50,840 nucleotides of DNA from Andeanibacterium sp035497315 (GCA_035497315.1 DATJDU010000038.1:1-50840); one strand, 5' to 3'; shown: positions 8,042 to 17,570, counted from the stretch's first letter. The notes: generated by a model not told the origin, from the letters alone. Numbers and translations: made by a program.

Positions 8042-10486
8042 ATGAAGACCAATACGCGCGTGAGGCGGTTGTCCGCCCTAGATTTCGCCACCCGTGCAAG
8101 CTGTGCCGCCCTGGCGGCCGCCTTGCTCGCTCCGTCGGCAGCCTATGCGGAAGAGGCCGATGCCGAGGCCTCGACGGGCAATCAGGAAATTATCGTTACT
8201 GCCCAGTTCCGCGAACAGGCGTTGCAGGATGTGCCGATCGCCATCTCCGCTGTCACCAGCGAGGAGCTGGAACAGCGCAGCGTCAAGAACGTCCTCGATA
8301 TCGCCAATTCGGTGCCGAACGTCGAAATGACCAGCGGCGGCTCCGGCTATGGCGCCCAGACCAACCAGGCCTTTATCCGCGGCCTTGGCCAGGCCGACTT
8401 CCTCACCGCCTTCGAACCGCGCGTGGGCTTCTATGTCGACGATGTCTATTACGCGACCACCTATGGCTCCGTATTCGATGTGCTGGATCTTGAGCGCGTG
8501 GAAGTGCTGCGCGGGCCGCAGGGCACTTTGTTCGGCCGCAATTCCGTGGGCGGTGCACTGCGCCTGATTTCCAAGAAGCCCAAGGGCGACAATAGCGGCT
8601 ATTTCGAAGCGACCGGCGGCAGCCGCCAGCGCTATCAGATCCGTGGCGCCTACGATCTTGGCCTGAGCGATCAGCTCGCCCTGCGTGTGGTGGCCAATGC
8701 CAAGGGGCAGGAAGGCCACGTCAAGCGGCTCGACTATAAATGCGCCAACCCGCAATATGGCAATGAGCAGGTCGGCGGCGTAGGCCTGGGCCCGGTCAAT
8801 AATGACAGCTGTCAGGTCGGTACGCTGGGTGGTGGGCACAGCTATAGTTTCCGCGGCACGCTGGGCTGGGAGCCTAGCAGCGACGTGCAGATCTATCTCT
8901 CGAGCGATTACACCAAGGAGACGGCGGAAAGCTCGGCCGAGGTGATCATCGACACCCAATCCTCGCTGATCAATCCCGAGACCGGCCTGGCCGGCGGCAC
9001 CATTCCGGTGGGCGGCGTCGACAATAACGGCCTCGCGAAATGGCTGAAGGGCAAGGGCACGACCTATTACGGCTTCGATGTTTCGACGCCGGAAAAATTG
9101 CAGCAGGTGATTGCCTCGTTTGAATCGCCCGATGGCTACAGCACCTATGCCCGCTACGGGAACCAGCGCACCGGCCTAGTCAACTCGCCCGAAGGCACGA
9201 TGGAGGCCTATGGCGGCTCGCTGACGATCGAGGCCAATCTGGCCGATAGCCTGCACCTCACCTCGATTACCGCCTATCGCAAATATGATGGCGATTTCGG
9301 CCAGAGCCTGCTGGCCGTGCCGGTGGAGGAAGTGCGCAATGGCCTGACCCATCGCCAGTTCAGCCAGGAACTGCGCCTGCTGGGCTCGGCCCTGAACGAT
9401 GTGGTCGATTACACGCTGGGCGCCTATTATCTCGATACGAAAACGCTCAACCCGGCGCGGGTGCAGACCGAAGGCTTCACACAGGCGCTCGACTTCTTCA
9501 GTGACGATACGGCCACGCTGAAGAGCTGGGCCCTGTTCGGTGCGGTGGATATCCACCCGGTCGAGCGGCTTACCCTTTCGGCCGGTGTGCGCTATTCGAA
9601 CGAGAAGAAGACCTATACGTTCGACCGCGATTATTCGCCTTCGGGCCTGTCGGTGATCAACTTCGTTTCGACCGGACGCAATCACGACGATCGCGTCAAT
9701 CCGCGCTTCTCGATCGCTTATGAAGCCTCGGATGACGTGAACCTCTACGCGTCCTACTCCACCGGCTTCACGGCCTCGGCGTTCAACGCCCGCCCCTTTG
9801 GGGCGAGCGGCATCTTCGCGCTTCAGCCGGAAGACGTGAAGTCCTACGAAGTCGGCTTCAAGTCGAACCTGTTCGACAATATGCTGCGCCTCAACGCGGC
9901 GGCCTATCTGACCAACTTCGACAAGATCGTGGGCACCGTGCGCGATCCGGCCTATCGGGGCGGCGCCTGCGCGATCTTCTGTAACGAAAATGTCGGCAAT
10001 GCGGAGATCAAGGGCTTCGAGGTGGAAGCCATGGCTCGCCCGGCGCCCGGCCTGATGATCTCGGGCAACGTCGGCTATACCGACTTCCGCTACAAGGAAC
10101 TGCTGGCCACGACCCAGGGCTTGACGCTGGACAGCCCGCAGACCCGCGTACCCAAGTGGAACCTTTCGGGTGCGATCCAGTATGATGCGAATCTGAGCGA
10201 GACCCAGACGCTGACGCCCCGGGTGGATGTCAGCTATCGGTCCGACATCGCCTATTCCAACAATGTGCTGGCAGTCTCCTCGATTCAGCCGTCCTACGCG
10301 CTTGTGAACCTTCGCCTGACCTATGCGAACAAGGATCTGGGCTTCTCGGTCGCCGCGGCAGTGACAAATCTATTCGATGAGTATTACCTGACTACCATAA
10401 CGGACCAGCGGGAAAGCTTCGGCTTCCTCAGCGCGACGGTCGCAAGGCCGCGGGAATGGTCGCTCACGCTGCGCAAGGAATTCTGA
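8042..10486 (+). CDS. TonB-dependent outer membrane receptor
   Basis: 814 residues, start at ATG 8042 after GGGGAGAGAG. Signal peptide to about residue 36 (SAAYA), then a TonB box (EIIVTAQ, ~49-55), a plug domain with ALQDVPIAIS, FIRGLGQ and RVEVLRGPQGTLFGRNSVGGA, and a long 22-strand barrel ending in the canonical aromatic strand (REWSLTLRKEF). This subfamily is common in sphingomonads, where it imports hydrophobic or aromatic substrates as well as siderophores. Its position after two GSTs and before two transporters suggests uptake of the compound processed by the island. A Cys-containing loop (ACAIFCNENVG) may form a surface disulfide. Confidence 0.92.
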   Translation: MKTNTRVRRLSALDFATRASCAALAAALLAPSAAYAEEADAEASTGNQEIIVTAQFREQALQDVPIAISAVTSEELEQRSVKNVLDIANSVPNVEMTSGGSGYGAQTNQAFIRGLGQADFLTAFEPRVGFYVDDVYYATTYGSVFDVLDLERVEVLRGPQGTLFGRNSVGGALRLISKKPKGDNSGYFEATGGSRQRYQIRGAYDLGLSDQLALRVVANAKGQEGHVKRLDYKCANPQYGNEQVGGVGLGPVNNDSCQVGTLGGGHSYSFRGTLGWEPSSDVQIYLSSDYTKETAESSAEVIIDTQSSLINPETGLAGGTIPVGGVDNNGLAKWLKGKGTTYYGFDVSTPEKLQQVIASFESPDGYSTYARYGNQRTGLVNSPEGTMEAYGGSLTIEANLADSLHLTSITAYRKYDGDFGQSLLAVPVEEVRNGLTHRQFSQELRLLGSALNDVVDYTLGAYYLDTKTLNPARVQTEGFTQALDFFSDDTATLKSWALFGAVDIHPVERLTLSAGVRYSNEKKTYTFDRDYSPSGLSVINFVSTGRNHDDRVNPRFSIAYEASDDVNLYASYSTGFTASAFNARPFGASGIFALQPEDVKSYEVGFKSNLFDNMLRLNAAAYLTNFDKIVGTVRDPAYRGGACAIFCNENVGNAEIKGFEVEAMARPAPGLMISGNVGYTDFRYKELLATTQGLTLDSPQTRVPKWNLSGAIQYDANLSETQTLTPRVDVSYRSDIAYSNNVLAVSSIQPSYALVNLRLTYANKDLGFSVAAAVTNLFDEYYLTTITDQRESFGFLSATVARPREWSLTLRKEF

Positions 10487-10501
10487 GCGCGGCATGATGG
10501 G

Positions 10502-10524
10502 GAGGCGGGGCCTGGCTCCGCCTC
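10502..10524. terminator. Hairpin between the TonB receptor and MFS genes
   Basis: GAGGCGG (10502-10508) pairs with CCGCCTC (10518-10524) around a short loop, 15 bases after the receptor stop. There is no T-run, so it is more likely an attenuating or mRNA-stabilising hairpin inside the operon than a full terminator. Confidence 0.45.
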
Positions 10525-10554
10525 TCTGAGTCAGGGATATAAGGGGAGAGCGAA

Positions 10555-11955
10555 ATGGGCAGCATTGCCGGGGATGATTCCAGCAGACAATTACCGCCCA
10601 TTGCGGGCGAGGCGCAGGGGGCGAGGCCGGTATCGGCCGCTGGCTATCCGCCGCCAAGGCAAGCCTGGTACACTGTCGGGGTTCTTGCCGCGATCACAAC
10701 CTTCGCACTGCTGGACCAGAACATCCTTGGCCTGCTGATCCAGCAGATAAAAGCGGATTTCCAGCTGAGCGATGCCGAAGCTGGCCTGCTGCTCGGCCCC
10801 ACGCAGGCGATCTTCTATGCGCTGGTCGCCGTACCCTTCTCGCGATTTATCGACCGCTGGACCCGTAAATGGATCATTGCGGGCGGGCTGATCGTGTGGA
10901 GCCTTGCAACTGCCGCTTCCGGCCTGGCGAGTAGTTTCGCGCAGTTATTCATCGCGCGTGTCGTTGTTGGGGCCGGCGAGTCCGTCAATGGCCCGACGGC
11001 CTATTCGATGGTTGCGGACTGCTTCCCGCGCGACAAATTGCCCCGGGCGATCTCGACCTTGCAGATCGGTTCCGTCGCCGGCAGCGGGTTGTCCTTGCTG
11101 CTGGGCGGCGCGATGATCTGGCTCGTAGCGACAGTCGGCTCGCCCGACCTGCCGATCGTCGGCGTATTGCGCCCGTGGCAGATCGTCCTGTTGGGGGTTG
11201 GTCTGCCCGGCCTGCTCATTTCGCTGCTGCTGATCACGGTCAAGGAACCGCCCCGGCATAATCTGAGGCTACATGCCCGCAAGACCGGTTTCCGTACCAC
11301 GATCAAATATCTGTGGCTGCACTTCGCCGTGTTCGGGCCGATGTTCATCGGACTGACTATCGGTTCGCTGGATGCCGGCGGCCGTGCATGGGGCGCGGCG
11401 TTCTTCGAGCGGACTTATGGCTGGTCCCCCGCGCAATATGGGATGGTTTCGGGCGTCGTCTCGATTTTCGCCATGCTGGCGGGGCTCTTCCTCGGGGCGA
11501 AGTGGGCCGAATGGTTCCAGAACCGGGGCGATCCGGCCGGCGCCTATCGGGTGATCCTCTATACGCGGTTTGTCGCAATTCCGTTTGCGATCTTCCAGCC
11601 GCTGATGCCCACGCCTGAACTGGCTATGGCGTTCAGCGCGGTCGCATACCTGTCGCTGGGTATGAACGGGCCGATGCTCAATGCGGTGATGCTCGCCATC
11701 TCGCCTAACGAGATCCGCGGGCAGGTGATGACGCTTTACCTGTTCATCTACACCGTCGTCGGCGTGGGCCTCGCGCCCTTCGTCACCGGGCTTACGACCG
11801 ACCATATCTTCACGTCGCCCGACGATCTGAGGTGGTCGATCATGCTGCTGCATGTGGTGTTCCTGCCGGTTGCACTGGCAATCACCTGGTTGGGCCTCAA
11901 GCCTTTCCGCAAGGAAGTCGAACGACTGAACGCCGAAGACGCGAAGGTCGCATGA
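10555..11955 (+). CDS. MFS transporter (spinster/ACS-like), 12 membrane segments
   Basis: 466 residues, start ATG 10555 with GGGGAGAG upstream. About 12 hydrophobic helices, an N-terminal cytoplasmic tail of ~35 residues, and the MFS loop 2-3 signature (SRFIDRWTRKWII). Helix 4-5 carries RVVVGAGESVNGPTAYSMVADCFPRDKLPRA, shortened here to its key parts RVVVGAGES and DCFPRDKLPRA. This pattern is typical of the MFS group often found beside TonB receptors in sphingomonad catabolic clusters. Likely moves the substrate or a product across the inner membrane. Its stop lies 11 bases before the next start. Confidence 0.85.
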   Translation: MGSIAGDDSSRQLPPIAGEAQGARPVSAAGYPPPRQAWYTVGVLAAITTFALLDQNILGLLIQQIKADFQLSDAEAGLLLGPTQAIFYALVAVPFSRFIDRWTRKWIIAGGLIVWSLATAASGLASSFAQLFIARVVVGAGESVNGPTAYSMVADCFPRDKLPRAISTLQIGSVAGSGLSLLLGGAMIWLVATVGSPDLPIVGVLRPWQIVLLGVGLPGLLISLLLITVKEPPRHNLRLHARKTGFRTTIKYLWLHFAVFGPMFIGLTIGSLDAGGRAWGAAFFERTYGWSPAQYGMVSGVVSIFAMLAGLFLGAKWAEWFQNRGDPAGAYRVILYTRFVAIPFAIFQPLMPTPELAMAFSAVAYLSLGMNGPMLNAVMLAISPNEIRGQVMTLYLFIYTVVGVGLAPFVTGLTTDHIFTSPDDLRWSIMLLHVVFLPVALAITWLGLKPFRKEVERLNAEDAKVA

Positions 11956-11966
11956 GGGAGAGAGAG

Positions 11967-12941
11967 ATGTTCAGGAAATTTGCTACTGCCGCTGCGGTGC
12001 TGCTCGGCCTCGCCATTGCTCCCATTGCAGTCCAGGCCAAGGATGCACCGATCCCGTGCGAGCGGGCCTGCATGGAAGACCTCGCCGGGCAGGTGCTGAC
12101 TGCGCTTGCCTCGCGCGATGCCTCGAAACTCCCGCTGGCGAAGGATGCACGCTATACCGAAAACGGGCAGGCGATGGGCTTCGACAATGGCATGTGGCAG
12201 ACGGCCAGCAAGGTTGGCGCCTATCGCCACGTCTTCGCCGATCCCGCTACCGGCCAGTTCGGCATGTTCTCCACCATGGACGAGAACGGCCATGGCCTGA
12301 CGCTGGGCGCACGGGTGCGGCTGCATCTGGGCAAGATCAGCGAAGTTGAGATCGTCACCTATCGCACCGGCGCAGGCCCGGCCTGGAACGATGCGGGCTA
12401 CGGCTATCTGGAGAAGCTGCAGAAGCCCAAAGCGCTGTGGGTGGATAGCCCGCCCGCAGGCAAGCGCCTCAGCCGTCAGGAACTGATCGCGGCGGCCAAC
12501 AATTACTTCAACGCCATCCAGAACAATGACGGCAAGGGATATTACCCCTTCACCGACGATTGCGACCGGCTGGAAAACGGCACGTTGACCAGCAACAATC
12601 CCGGCATCGTGCGCATGGGCGGCATCGATATCGGCGGCATGGGCTGCAAGGAGCAGTTCTCCACCGGCCTCTACGGGGTAGTCACCGAAGTCCATGACCG
12701 CCGCTTCCCCATCGTGGACGAGGAACGCCAGGCCGTGTTCGCCTTCGCAGTGTTCGATCATTGCGGCTGCAAGAAGGAACTGGTCATGCCCGATGGCCGC
12801 AAGGTGGATGTCGGCATGTTCAACAAGCCGTCCAGCATCCTGCTGGCCGAGGCCTTCAAGCTGAAGGATGGGTTGATCCAGCAGGTTGAGGCAGTGGGAA
12901 CCACAGTGCCTTATCATTCCGATCCGGGTTGGAGCCGCTGA
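11967..12941 (+). CDS. Secreted two-Cys (CxxxC) protein of unknown function, paralogue of 14673-15731
   Basis: 324 residues from ATG 11967, preceded by GAGGGAGAGAG. Signal peptide about 1-24 (AVQA), then PCERAC (C31, C35). The protein appears to hold two similar alpha/beta halves resembling NTF2-like domains: one starting at CERACMEDLAGQVLTAL, the second at SRQELIAAANNYFNAIQ with PFTDDCDRLENG. Later Cys residues occur in GGMGCKEQFSTG and FDHCGCKKE. The - strand gene at 14673-15731 has the same order of motifs, so the two are paralogues serving the same island. It may be a periplasmic binding or isomerase-like protein; I recognise no certain family (DUF8021 is a possibility). Confidence 0.72.
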   Translation: MFRKFATAAAVLLGLAIAPIAVQAKDAPIPCERACMEDLAGQVLTALASRDASKLPLAKDARYTENGQAMGFDNGMWQTASKVGAYRHVFADPATGQFGMFSTMDENGHGLTLGARVRLHLGKISEVEIVTYRTGAGPAWNDAGYGYLEKLQKPKALWVDSPPAGKRLSRQELIAAANNYFNAIQNNDGKGYYPFTDDCDRLENGTLTSNNPGIVRMGGIDIGGMGCKEQFSTGLYGVVTEVHDRRFPIVDEERQAVFAFAVFDHCGCKKELVMPDGRKVDVGMFNKPSSILLAEAFKLKDGLIQQVEAVGTTVPYHSDPGWSR

Positions 12942-12995
12942 TCCTCCTCCGCTGAACGATCCAACCGTTGAACTCGAAGGCTGGCACCGGCAGAT

Positions 12996-14627
12996 ATGGC
13001 GCAAAGAGAAACCCAGCCGCGGGGGCCGGGCACATGGTCGCCATTGCGGCACAGGGTCTTCCTGGCGATCTGGCTGGCGAGTATCGTCAGCTCGATCGGC
13101 AGCCAGCTCCAGCAGGTGGGTGCGGCGTGGCTGATGACCTCGCTCGCTCCCTCGCCGCAAATGGTGGCGCTGGTCACGGCGCTTTCCACCCTGCCGATCC
13201 TGCTCTTCTCGCTTCCGGCGGGAGCGCTGGCGGACATACTCGACCGGCGGATGGTGTTGTTCGGCGCGCAGATAATGATGTTCGTCTCGTCGGCTGTATT
13301 GGCAGCGCTCGCCTTTGCCGGGCTGGTCACGCCGGCATTGCTGCTGCTGCTGACCTTCATGGTGGGATCGGGCCAGGCGATCATGGCGCCCGCCTGGCAA
13401 TCGACCGTCGGCGATCTCGTTCCGCGTGAAAAGGTGCCCCATGCAGTGGGGCTGAACACCATGGCTTTCAACATCGCCCGCACGGTGGGCCCCGCAATCG
13501 GTGGGGTTCTGGTGGCGATGGTGGGCAGCAAGGTGAACTTCGCGCTCAATGCGCTGAGTTATCTGGGGCTGATAGCCGTTCTGCTGACCTGGCGCCCCGC
13601 CCGGCGCGAGGGAATGGCGGCGGATTCGGTGTTCGCCGCGATGCGCGACGGTGTGACCTATGCGCTCCATTCCACGCCAGTGCGCCGGGTGATCGTGCGG
13701 GCAATGTGCTTCGGCTTCTGCTCCTCCATCGTCGTCGCGCTGATGGCGCTGGTGGCGCGCGACCTGCTGCATCAAGGCGCGACCGTGTTCGGCCTGCTGA
13801 TGGGCTGCATGGGCGTTGGCGCTGTGACGGGGGCTGCGCAACTCGGCCGGTTACGAAACCGCTTTTCCAGCGAAGGGCTGATCCGCATCGCCACACTGGT
13901 AACGGCGGCGGCCCTGCTGGGCATTGGCTTCTCGCGCTTCCTGCCGTTCACCTGCGCGGCGCTGTTCATGGTGGGCGCAGGCATGGTGCTGGGGCTTTCG
14001 ACCTTCAACGTGGCGGTGCAGATGAACGTGCCGCGTTGGGTCTCAGGCCGGGCGCTGGCGCTCTATCAGATGTTCACTTTTGGCGGGATGACGGTAGGTG
14101 CGTGGTTCTGGGGCCATGTGGGCGAATGGGTAGGTATCGGCCCAACCTATGTCATTTGCGCGGGTGTGTTGTTCACCACTATTCTGCTCGCGTGGTATTT
14201 GCCGGTGGAGGAAGTCTCCTCCAGCGCGCTGACTTCCGCTCCGCATGAGGACGAGCAGGTCCTGACAGAGGCGCCCGTAGGTGTGGGCGTAGTGGTGGTG
14301 ATCGAATATGTCGTGTCGGCTGATCGGCTCGAGGATTTCCTGGGTGCCGTAACCGCGCGCCAGCATATCCGGATGCGCGACGGCGCGCAGAAAGTCACGC
14401 TTCTGCAGGACGCGACGAATGGGGAACTGTGGGCAGAACGCTTCCAGGTAAGAAGCTGGGCCGAATATCTGCGCCAGCGCCAGCGCCGGACGCTGGAGGC
14501 CAAGGAATATGACGATTTTCTCAGTCAGTGCCACCGGGGTAAGCAGCCGCCTGTAACCCGTTATTATTTCGAACATCGGGCAAGGCCGGATAGCGGGGAG
14601 ACCATGGTCTCCTACCCGTTGGGGTGA
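12996..14627 (+). CDS. MFS transporter with C-terminal soluble domain (PF05977 type)
   Basis: 543 residues. The N-terminal ~405 residues form an MFS exporter fold (VFLAIWLASIVSSIGSQLQQ, LADILDRRMVLFGAQ, GPAIGGVLVAMVG). The last ~110 residues are a soluble domain (RMRDGAQKVTLLQDA, RSWAEYLRQRQRRTLEAK), which is normal for the transmembrane secretion effector family related to enterobactin exporter EntS. The gap to the upstream gene is 54 bases and the ribosome site is weak, so coupling is uncertain. It could export a product or toxic intermediate. Confidence 0.83.
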   Translation: MAQRETQPRGPGTWSPLRHRVFLAIWLASIVSSIGSQLQQVGAAWLMTSLAPSPQMVALVTALSTLPILLFSLPAGALADILDRRMVLFGAQIMMFVSSAVLAALAFAGLVTPALLLLLTFMVGSGQAIMAPAWQSTVGDLVPREKVPHAVGLNTMAFNIARTVGPAIGGVLVAMVGSKVNFALNALSYLGLIAVLLTWRPARREGMAADSVFAAMRDGVTYALHSTPVRRVIVRAMCFGFCSSIVVALMALVARDLLHQGATVFGLLMGCMGVGAVTGAAQLGRLRNRFSSEGLIRIATLVTAAALLGIGFSRFLPFTCAALFMVGAGMVLGLSTFNVAVQMNVPRWVSGRALALYQMFTFGGMTVGAWFWGHVGEWVGIGPTYVICAGVLFTTILLAWYLPVEEVSSSALTSAPHEDEQVLTEAPVGVGVVVVIEYVVSADRLEDFLGAVTARQHIRMRDGAQKVTLLQDATNGELWAERFQVRSWAEYLRQRQRRTLEAKEYDDFLSQCHRGKQPPVTRYYFEHRARPDSGETMVSYPLG

Positions 14628-14664
14628 GGGTGGGCGGACCGACCCTCCTGGGTCTGCCCGCCCT
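14627..14664. terminator. Bidirectional hairpin between convergent genes
   Basis: AGGGTGGGCGGACC (14627-14640) pairs with GGTCTGCCCGCCCT (14651-14664), with two G-T wobbles and a 10-base loop. It sits exactly between the + strand MFS gene and the - strand two-Cys gene, and can fold on either transcript. No strong T-run follows. Confidence 0.65.
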
Positions 14665-14672
14665 CATCCCTT

Positions 14673-15731
14673 CTAGTTCGGGTCCGCGTGGGTCCACCCG
14701 TCATTTGTGCCATAAGGAATGGTCACGAAGGGGAAGGCTTCCACTTCGTAGATTTTTCCGTCGCGGATGCCGAAGGTCTCCATTGTGGTCAGGTTCAGGA
14801 CCATGCCGGCACCCGTCTGCGGGCGCGGCAATCCGCCTTCGACATGTTCGCGTACGCCATCATGCACGAAGAAGGGGAAGGTCGCGACCAGACCTTTCTG
14901 CTGATCGACCACCAGCGCCCGGTGGGGCCAGATGCGCTTGATGCCGCTGAACACGCCGGTATCGACCTGTTCCTTGCAGGTCATGGTGGACAGCTTGATG
15001 AAGAAGCGGCCCATCTCGGTATTGGGATCGGGCAGCTTTGGCGTGGGCGAGGCGCGGCCGGGCTGCTTGTTGGCCACTGTCTGATAGCCTTGCTCATAGC
15101 GCACGCATTCGTCCGCGAAGGGCGCGATAGAGCCATCCTCGCCGGTCAGCGCGTCGAAATAGCTTTCGGCGGCATAGGTCAGATATTCGCGGCTCATCTG
15201 CTTGCCCTTGGGCACGTCGGCCAGCAGGGCGGGACGCGGATGGGTGAGCAGTTCCATCGCCTCGGGGGCGACATTGCGGTCATACCAATGCTCGACCTCG
15301 GTGATCATGTTGCGCTCCACCCGAATGCGGATGGCGATCATGGCGATCTGGCCGTCGATCTTCATCACCGTCTGGAAGGCAAGCTGACCCTGCACCGGAT
15401 CGGCCACGGTGATCTTGAAGCTGGTCGGCTCCATCTTCGCGCGCCAGAACAGGCCGGTGCCCATTGTGATCTTGCCGGTATTCTCGGTGGCGATCACCTG
15501 TTCGGCAAAGGGCAGGGTGCTCATGTCCTTGGTCTGCAGTGCGGTGAGGTAGGCCTCGCCGATGCTCACCAGACAGGCGCGGTCGCACGGCTTCACATTG
15601 GCCGGTTTCCAAGTCTTCTTGTACCACGGCTTTGCCGGCTGATCCGCTGCTGCGGCGGGGCTGGCCGTGGCCGATGCCGCAAGCGCGACAGCCAGCGCCA
15701 GTCCGACGCCGGAATACTTCCTTAAAGACAT
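14673..15731 (-). CDS. Secreted two-Cys (CxxxC) protein of unknown function, paralogue of 11967-12941
   Basis: 352 residues. The start at 15731 is preferred because GGGGAGAAAG precedes it and a signal peptide (ending about SPAAAA) follows; an upstream start would add 28 unlikely residues. Mature region has PCDRAC (C49, C53), then SIGEAYLTALQTKD, and a second half with SREYLTYAAESYFDAL and PFADECVRYEQG, plus STMTCKEQVDTG. The same landmarks appear in the + strand paralogue. It is the third gene of the - strand operon after two SDRs, 31 bases after the second. Likely periplasmic; reaction unknown. Confidence 0.72.
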   Translation of the reverse strand: MSLRKYSGVGLALAVALAASATASPAAAADQPAKPWYKKTWKPANVKPCDRACLVSIGEAYLTALQTKDMSTLPFAEQVIATENTGKITMGTGLFWRAKMEPTSFKITVADPVQGQLAFQTVMKIDGQIAMIAIRIRVERNMITEVEHWYDRNVAPEAMELLTHPRPALLADVPKGKQMSREYLTYAAESYFDALTGEDGSIAPFADECVRYEQGYQTVANKQPGRASPTPKLPDPNTEMGRFFIKLSTMTCKEQVDTGVFSGIKRIWPHRALVVDQQKGLVATFPFFVHDGVREHVEGGLPRPQTGAGMVLNLTTMETFGIRDGKIYEVEAFPFVTIPYGTNDGWTHADPN

Positions 15732-15762
15732 TCTTCTTTCTCCCCAGATGTTTCGGGCCCCT

Positions 15763-16674
15763 TCAGGGTGCCTCGCGATAGATCGGGCTGCCGACCAGCC
15801 CGGGAATAAGTTCAAGCGCGGTCTTCTCCCGCTCCTTGTCTTGGCCGATGGCCCGCAGCATCGCTTCGAAACGGTCGGTGATGCCGGGACGGAATTCGGG
15901 TGCGGTGAAGATGTACAGGGCGTTGTCGCGAATGCCCTGAAGCACCATCTCGCCCGCTTCCTCGGGGCTGGCGGTCAGCTTCGACAGGCGTTCGCGATCC
16001 TCCTCGCTCAGATTGAAGCGCGGAGGCGGGCCCTTGGGCGTTTCCTCCTGCGCGGCGAAGCGGGCAGGGCGGGTCTTTTCATACTCGCGGATATTGCTGC
16101 GCACGCCGCCGGGGCAGAAGGCGGATACGCCGATCCCCTCCGGCCCAAGCTCTGCCCGCAAGGCTTCCGACAAGCCGACGACCGCGAATTTGGTCGCCAC
16201 ATACATCCCCGCCTGGCTGTATTGCAGCACTCCGGCCATGGATGCGGTGTTGACGATGTGCCCGCCTTCGCCATGGGCGCGGATCTTCGGCAGCATGGTG
16301 TGCACGCCGTTGAACACTCCGTTGAGATTGACGTCCACTGCCCAGTCCCAATCGGTATAGGCGGCGCTGCCAAGGCTCTTGAGAATGCCGATCCCGGCAT
16401 TGTTGCACAGGACATGCAGCTTGCCGATCAGCCGCTCCACCTCGTCGGCGGCGGAGGCATAGGCTTCGCGATCGGTCACGTCGAGCAGCAGGCCATGGAC
16501 CGTGCCGGCAAGGCCTGCCCCGGCCAGTTCCGCCTGCGCGGCGTCGAGATGGTCCTGCCGCACATCGGCGATCACCACCTTCATTCCCGCCCGGGCGAAG
16601 ACCATCGCCATGCCCAGACCGATCCCGCTGGCGCCGCCGGTGATGAAGGCGCCCTTTCCGGCTACGTCTTGCAT
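15763..16674 (-). CDS. SDR dehydrogenase, LigD/C-alpha-dehydrogenase-like (SDR 1)
   Basis: 303 residues. Classical SDR features are present: cofactor motif TGGASGIG (~13-20), NNAG, catalytic Ser in NTASMAG, and Y-x3-K in MYVATK. The acidic residue after strand 2 (VVIADVR) favours NAD over NADP. Stretches such as DREAYASAADEVE, NIREYEKTRPARF and NALYIFTAPEFR resemble the C-alpha-dehydrogenases (LigD, LigL, LigN, LigO) of beta-aryl ether breakdown, as I recall them. Probably oxidises a secondary alcohol to a ketone before GST attack. It starts 5 bases after the SDR 2 stop, so the two are co-translated. Confidence 0.8.
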   Translation of the reverse strand: MQDVAGKGAFITGGASGIGLGMAMVFARAGMKVVIADVRQDHLDAAQAELAGAGLAGTVHGLLLDVTDREAYASAADEVERLIGKLHVLCNNAGIGILKSLGSAAYTDWDWAVDVNLNGVFNGVHTMLPKIRAHGEGGHIVNTASMAGVLQYSQAGMYVATKFAVVGLSEALRAELGPEGIGVSAFCPGGVRSNIREYEKTRPARFAAQEETPKGPPPRFNLSEEDRERLSKLTASPEEAGEMVLQGIRDNALYIFTAPEFRPGITDRFEAMLRAIGQDKEREKTALELIPGLVGSPIYREAP

Positions 16675-16679
16675 ATGCC

Positions 16680-17570
16680 TCAGCCCGCCTGACCCAGAGC
16701 GTCGGCTACGGCCTTGGCCTCTGCCGTCATTTTCGCGCGGCGTTCCTCGCTGGCACGGCGGCGTTCATCGAGTTCGAATTCGACGGGAAAAGCAGCTAGC
16801 ATATCGTTGAAATACCCGGCTACTTCTTCGCGGAATTCGCCATGGGGGAAGATGTAGGGGCGGTTATGCTCGATCGCATCGGCCACCAGATCGCCCAGTT
16901 CGAACGGGTCCATCCCGCCTTCGATTGTAGCGCGCTTCTCTTCCTCGCCGGCGCCTTCATGCGCCTGGCGGTAAACGTCGCCCGCCGTCATCGCGCGGGT
17001 CTTCACCATGCCGGGGCAGAGCACCGAAACGCCGATGCCTTGAGGCGCCAGCGCGAGCCGTAGCGAATCGCTCATGCCGCGGACCGCGAATTTGGACGCT
17101 GCGTAGACGCCGGCGAAAGGCGGCACCGGGATCATCCCAGCCATGGAAGAGGTGTTCACTACATGGCCGCCTTCGCCATGCGCCTTCATGCCGGGCAGGA
17201 ATTCCACGATGCCCGCGATGGTGCCGCCCAGATTGACGTTGAGGACATAGTCCCAATCCTCATAGCCCGCCTCGTCGATGGGATTGCGCTGGCTGACGCC
17301 CACATTGTTGCACAACACATGGACATTGCCGAACACGGCTGCGGTCTCCGCTGCCGCTTCTTTCATCGCTGCACGGTCAGACACGTCGAGCTTGATGCAA
17401 TGCAGGCGGTTGGTGGCGGAAAGCAGTTCGCGCGCTTCGGTCAGATGGCTGTCCAGCAGGTCGGCCACCACCACATTCATGCCCCGATCGAGGAAGGCTT
17501 GGGCCATGCCCAGGCCAATGCCGCTCCCCCCGCCGGTGATGAATGCAGTCCTGCCGCGAAACTCACGCAT
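16680..17570 (-). CDS. SDR dehydrogenase, LigD-like (SDR 2)
   Basis: 296 residues, start ATG 17570 with GGGGAGAAGG upstream. Cofactor motif TGGGSGIG, catalytic Ser in NTSSMAG, and Y-x3-K in VYAASK are intact. The usual NNAG is NNVG (CNNVGVSQ), a change that occurs in some active SDRs. VVADLL after strand 2 suggests NAD. A long charged C-terminal helix (ERRRASEERRAKM) may be an oligomer contact. First gene of the - strand operon; its promoter region is shared with the divergent MarR gene and contains operator site 3. Confidence 0.8.
   Translation of the reverse strand: MREFRGRTAFITGGGSGIGLGMAQAFLDRGMNVVVADLLDSHLTEARELLSATNRLHCIKLDVSDRAAMKEAAAETAAVFGNVHVLCNNVGVSQRNPIDEAGYEDWDYVLNVNLGGTIAGIVEFLPGMKAHGEGGHVVNTSSMAGMIPVPPFAGVYAASKFAVRGMSDSLRLALAPQGIGVSVLCPGMVKTRAMTAGDVYRQAHEGAGEEEKRATIEGGMDPFELGDLVADAIEHNRPYIFPHGEFREEVAGYFNDMLAAFPVEFELDERRRASEERRAKMTAEAKAVADALGQAG

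Noticed and set aside
11748..13841. 697-codon open frame on the - strand
   Set aside because: Covers the opposite strand of two MFS genes and a secreted protein; His/Gln/Arg-rich shadow with no recognisable domain.
14250..14627. Extra soluble domain on the second MFS protein as a novel fusion
   Set aside because: This C-terminal domain is a normal part of the PF05977 MFS family as I recall it.
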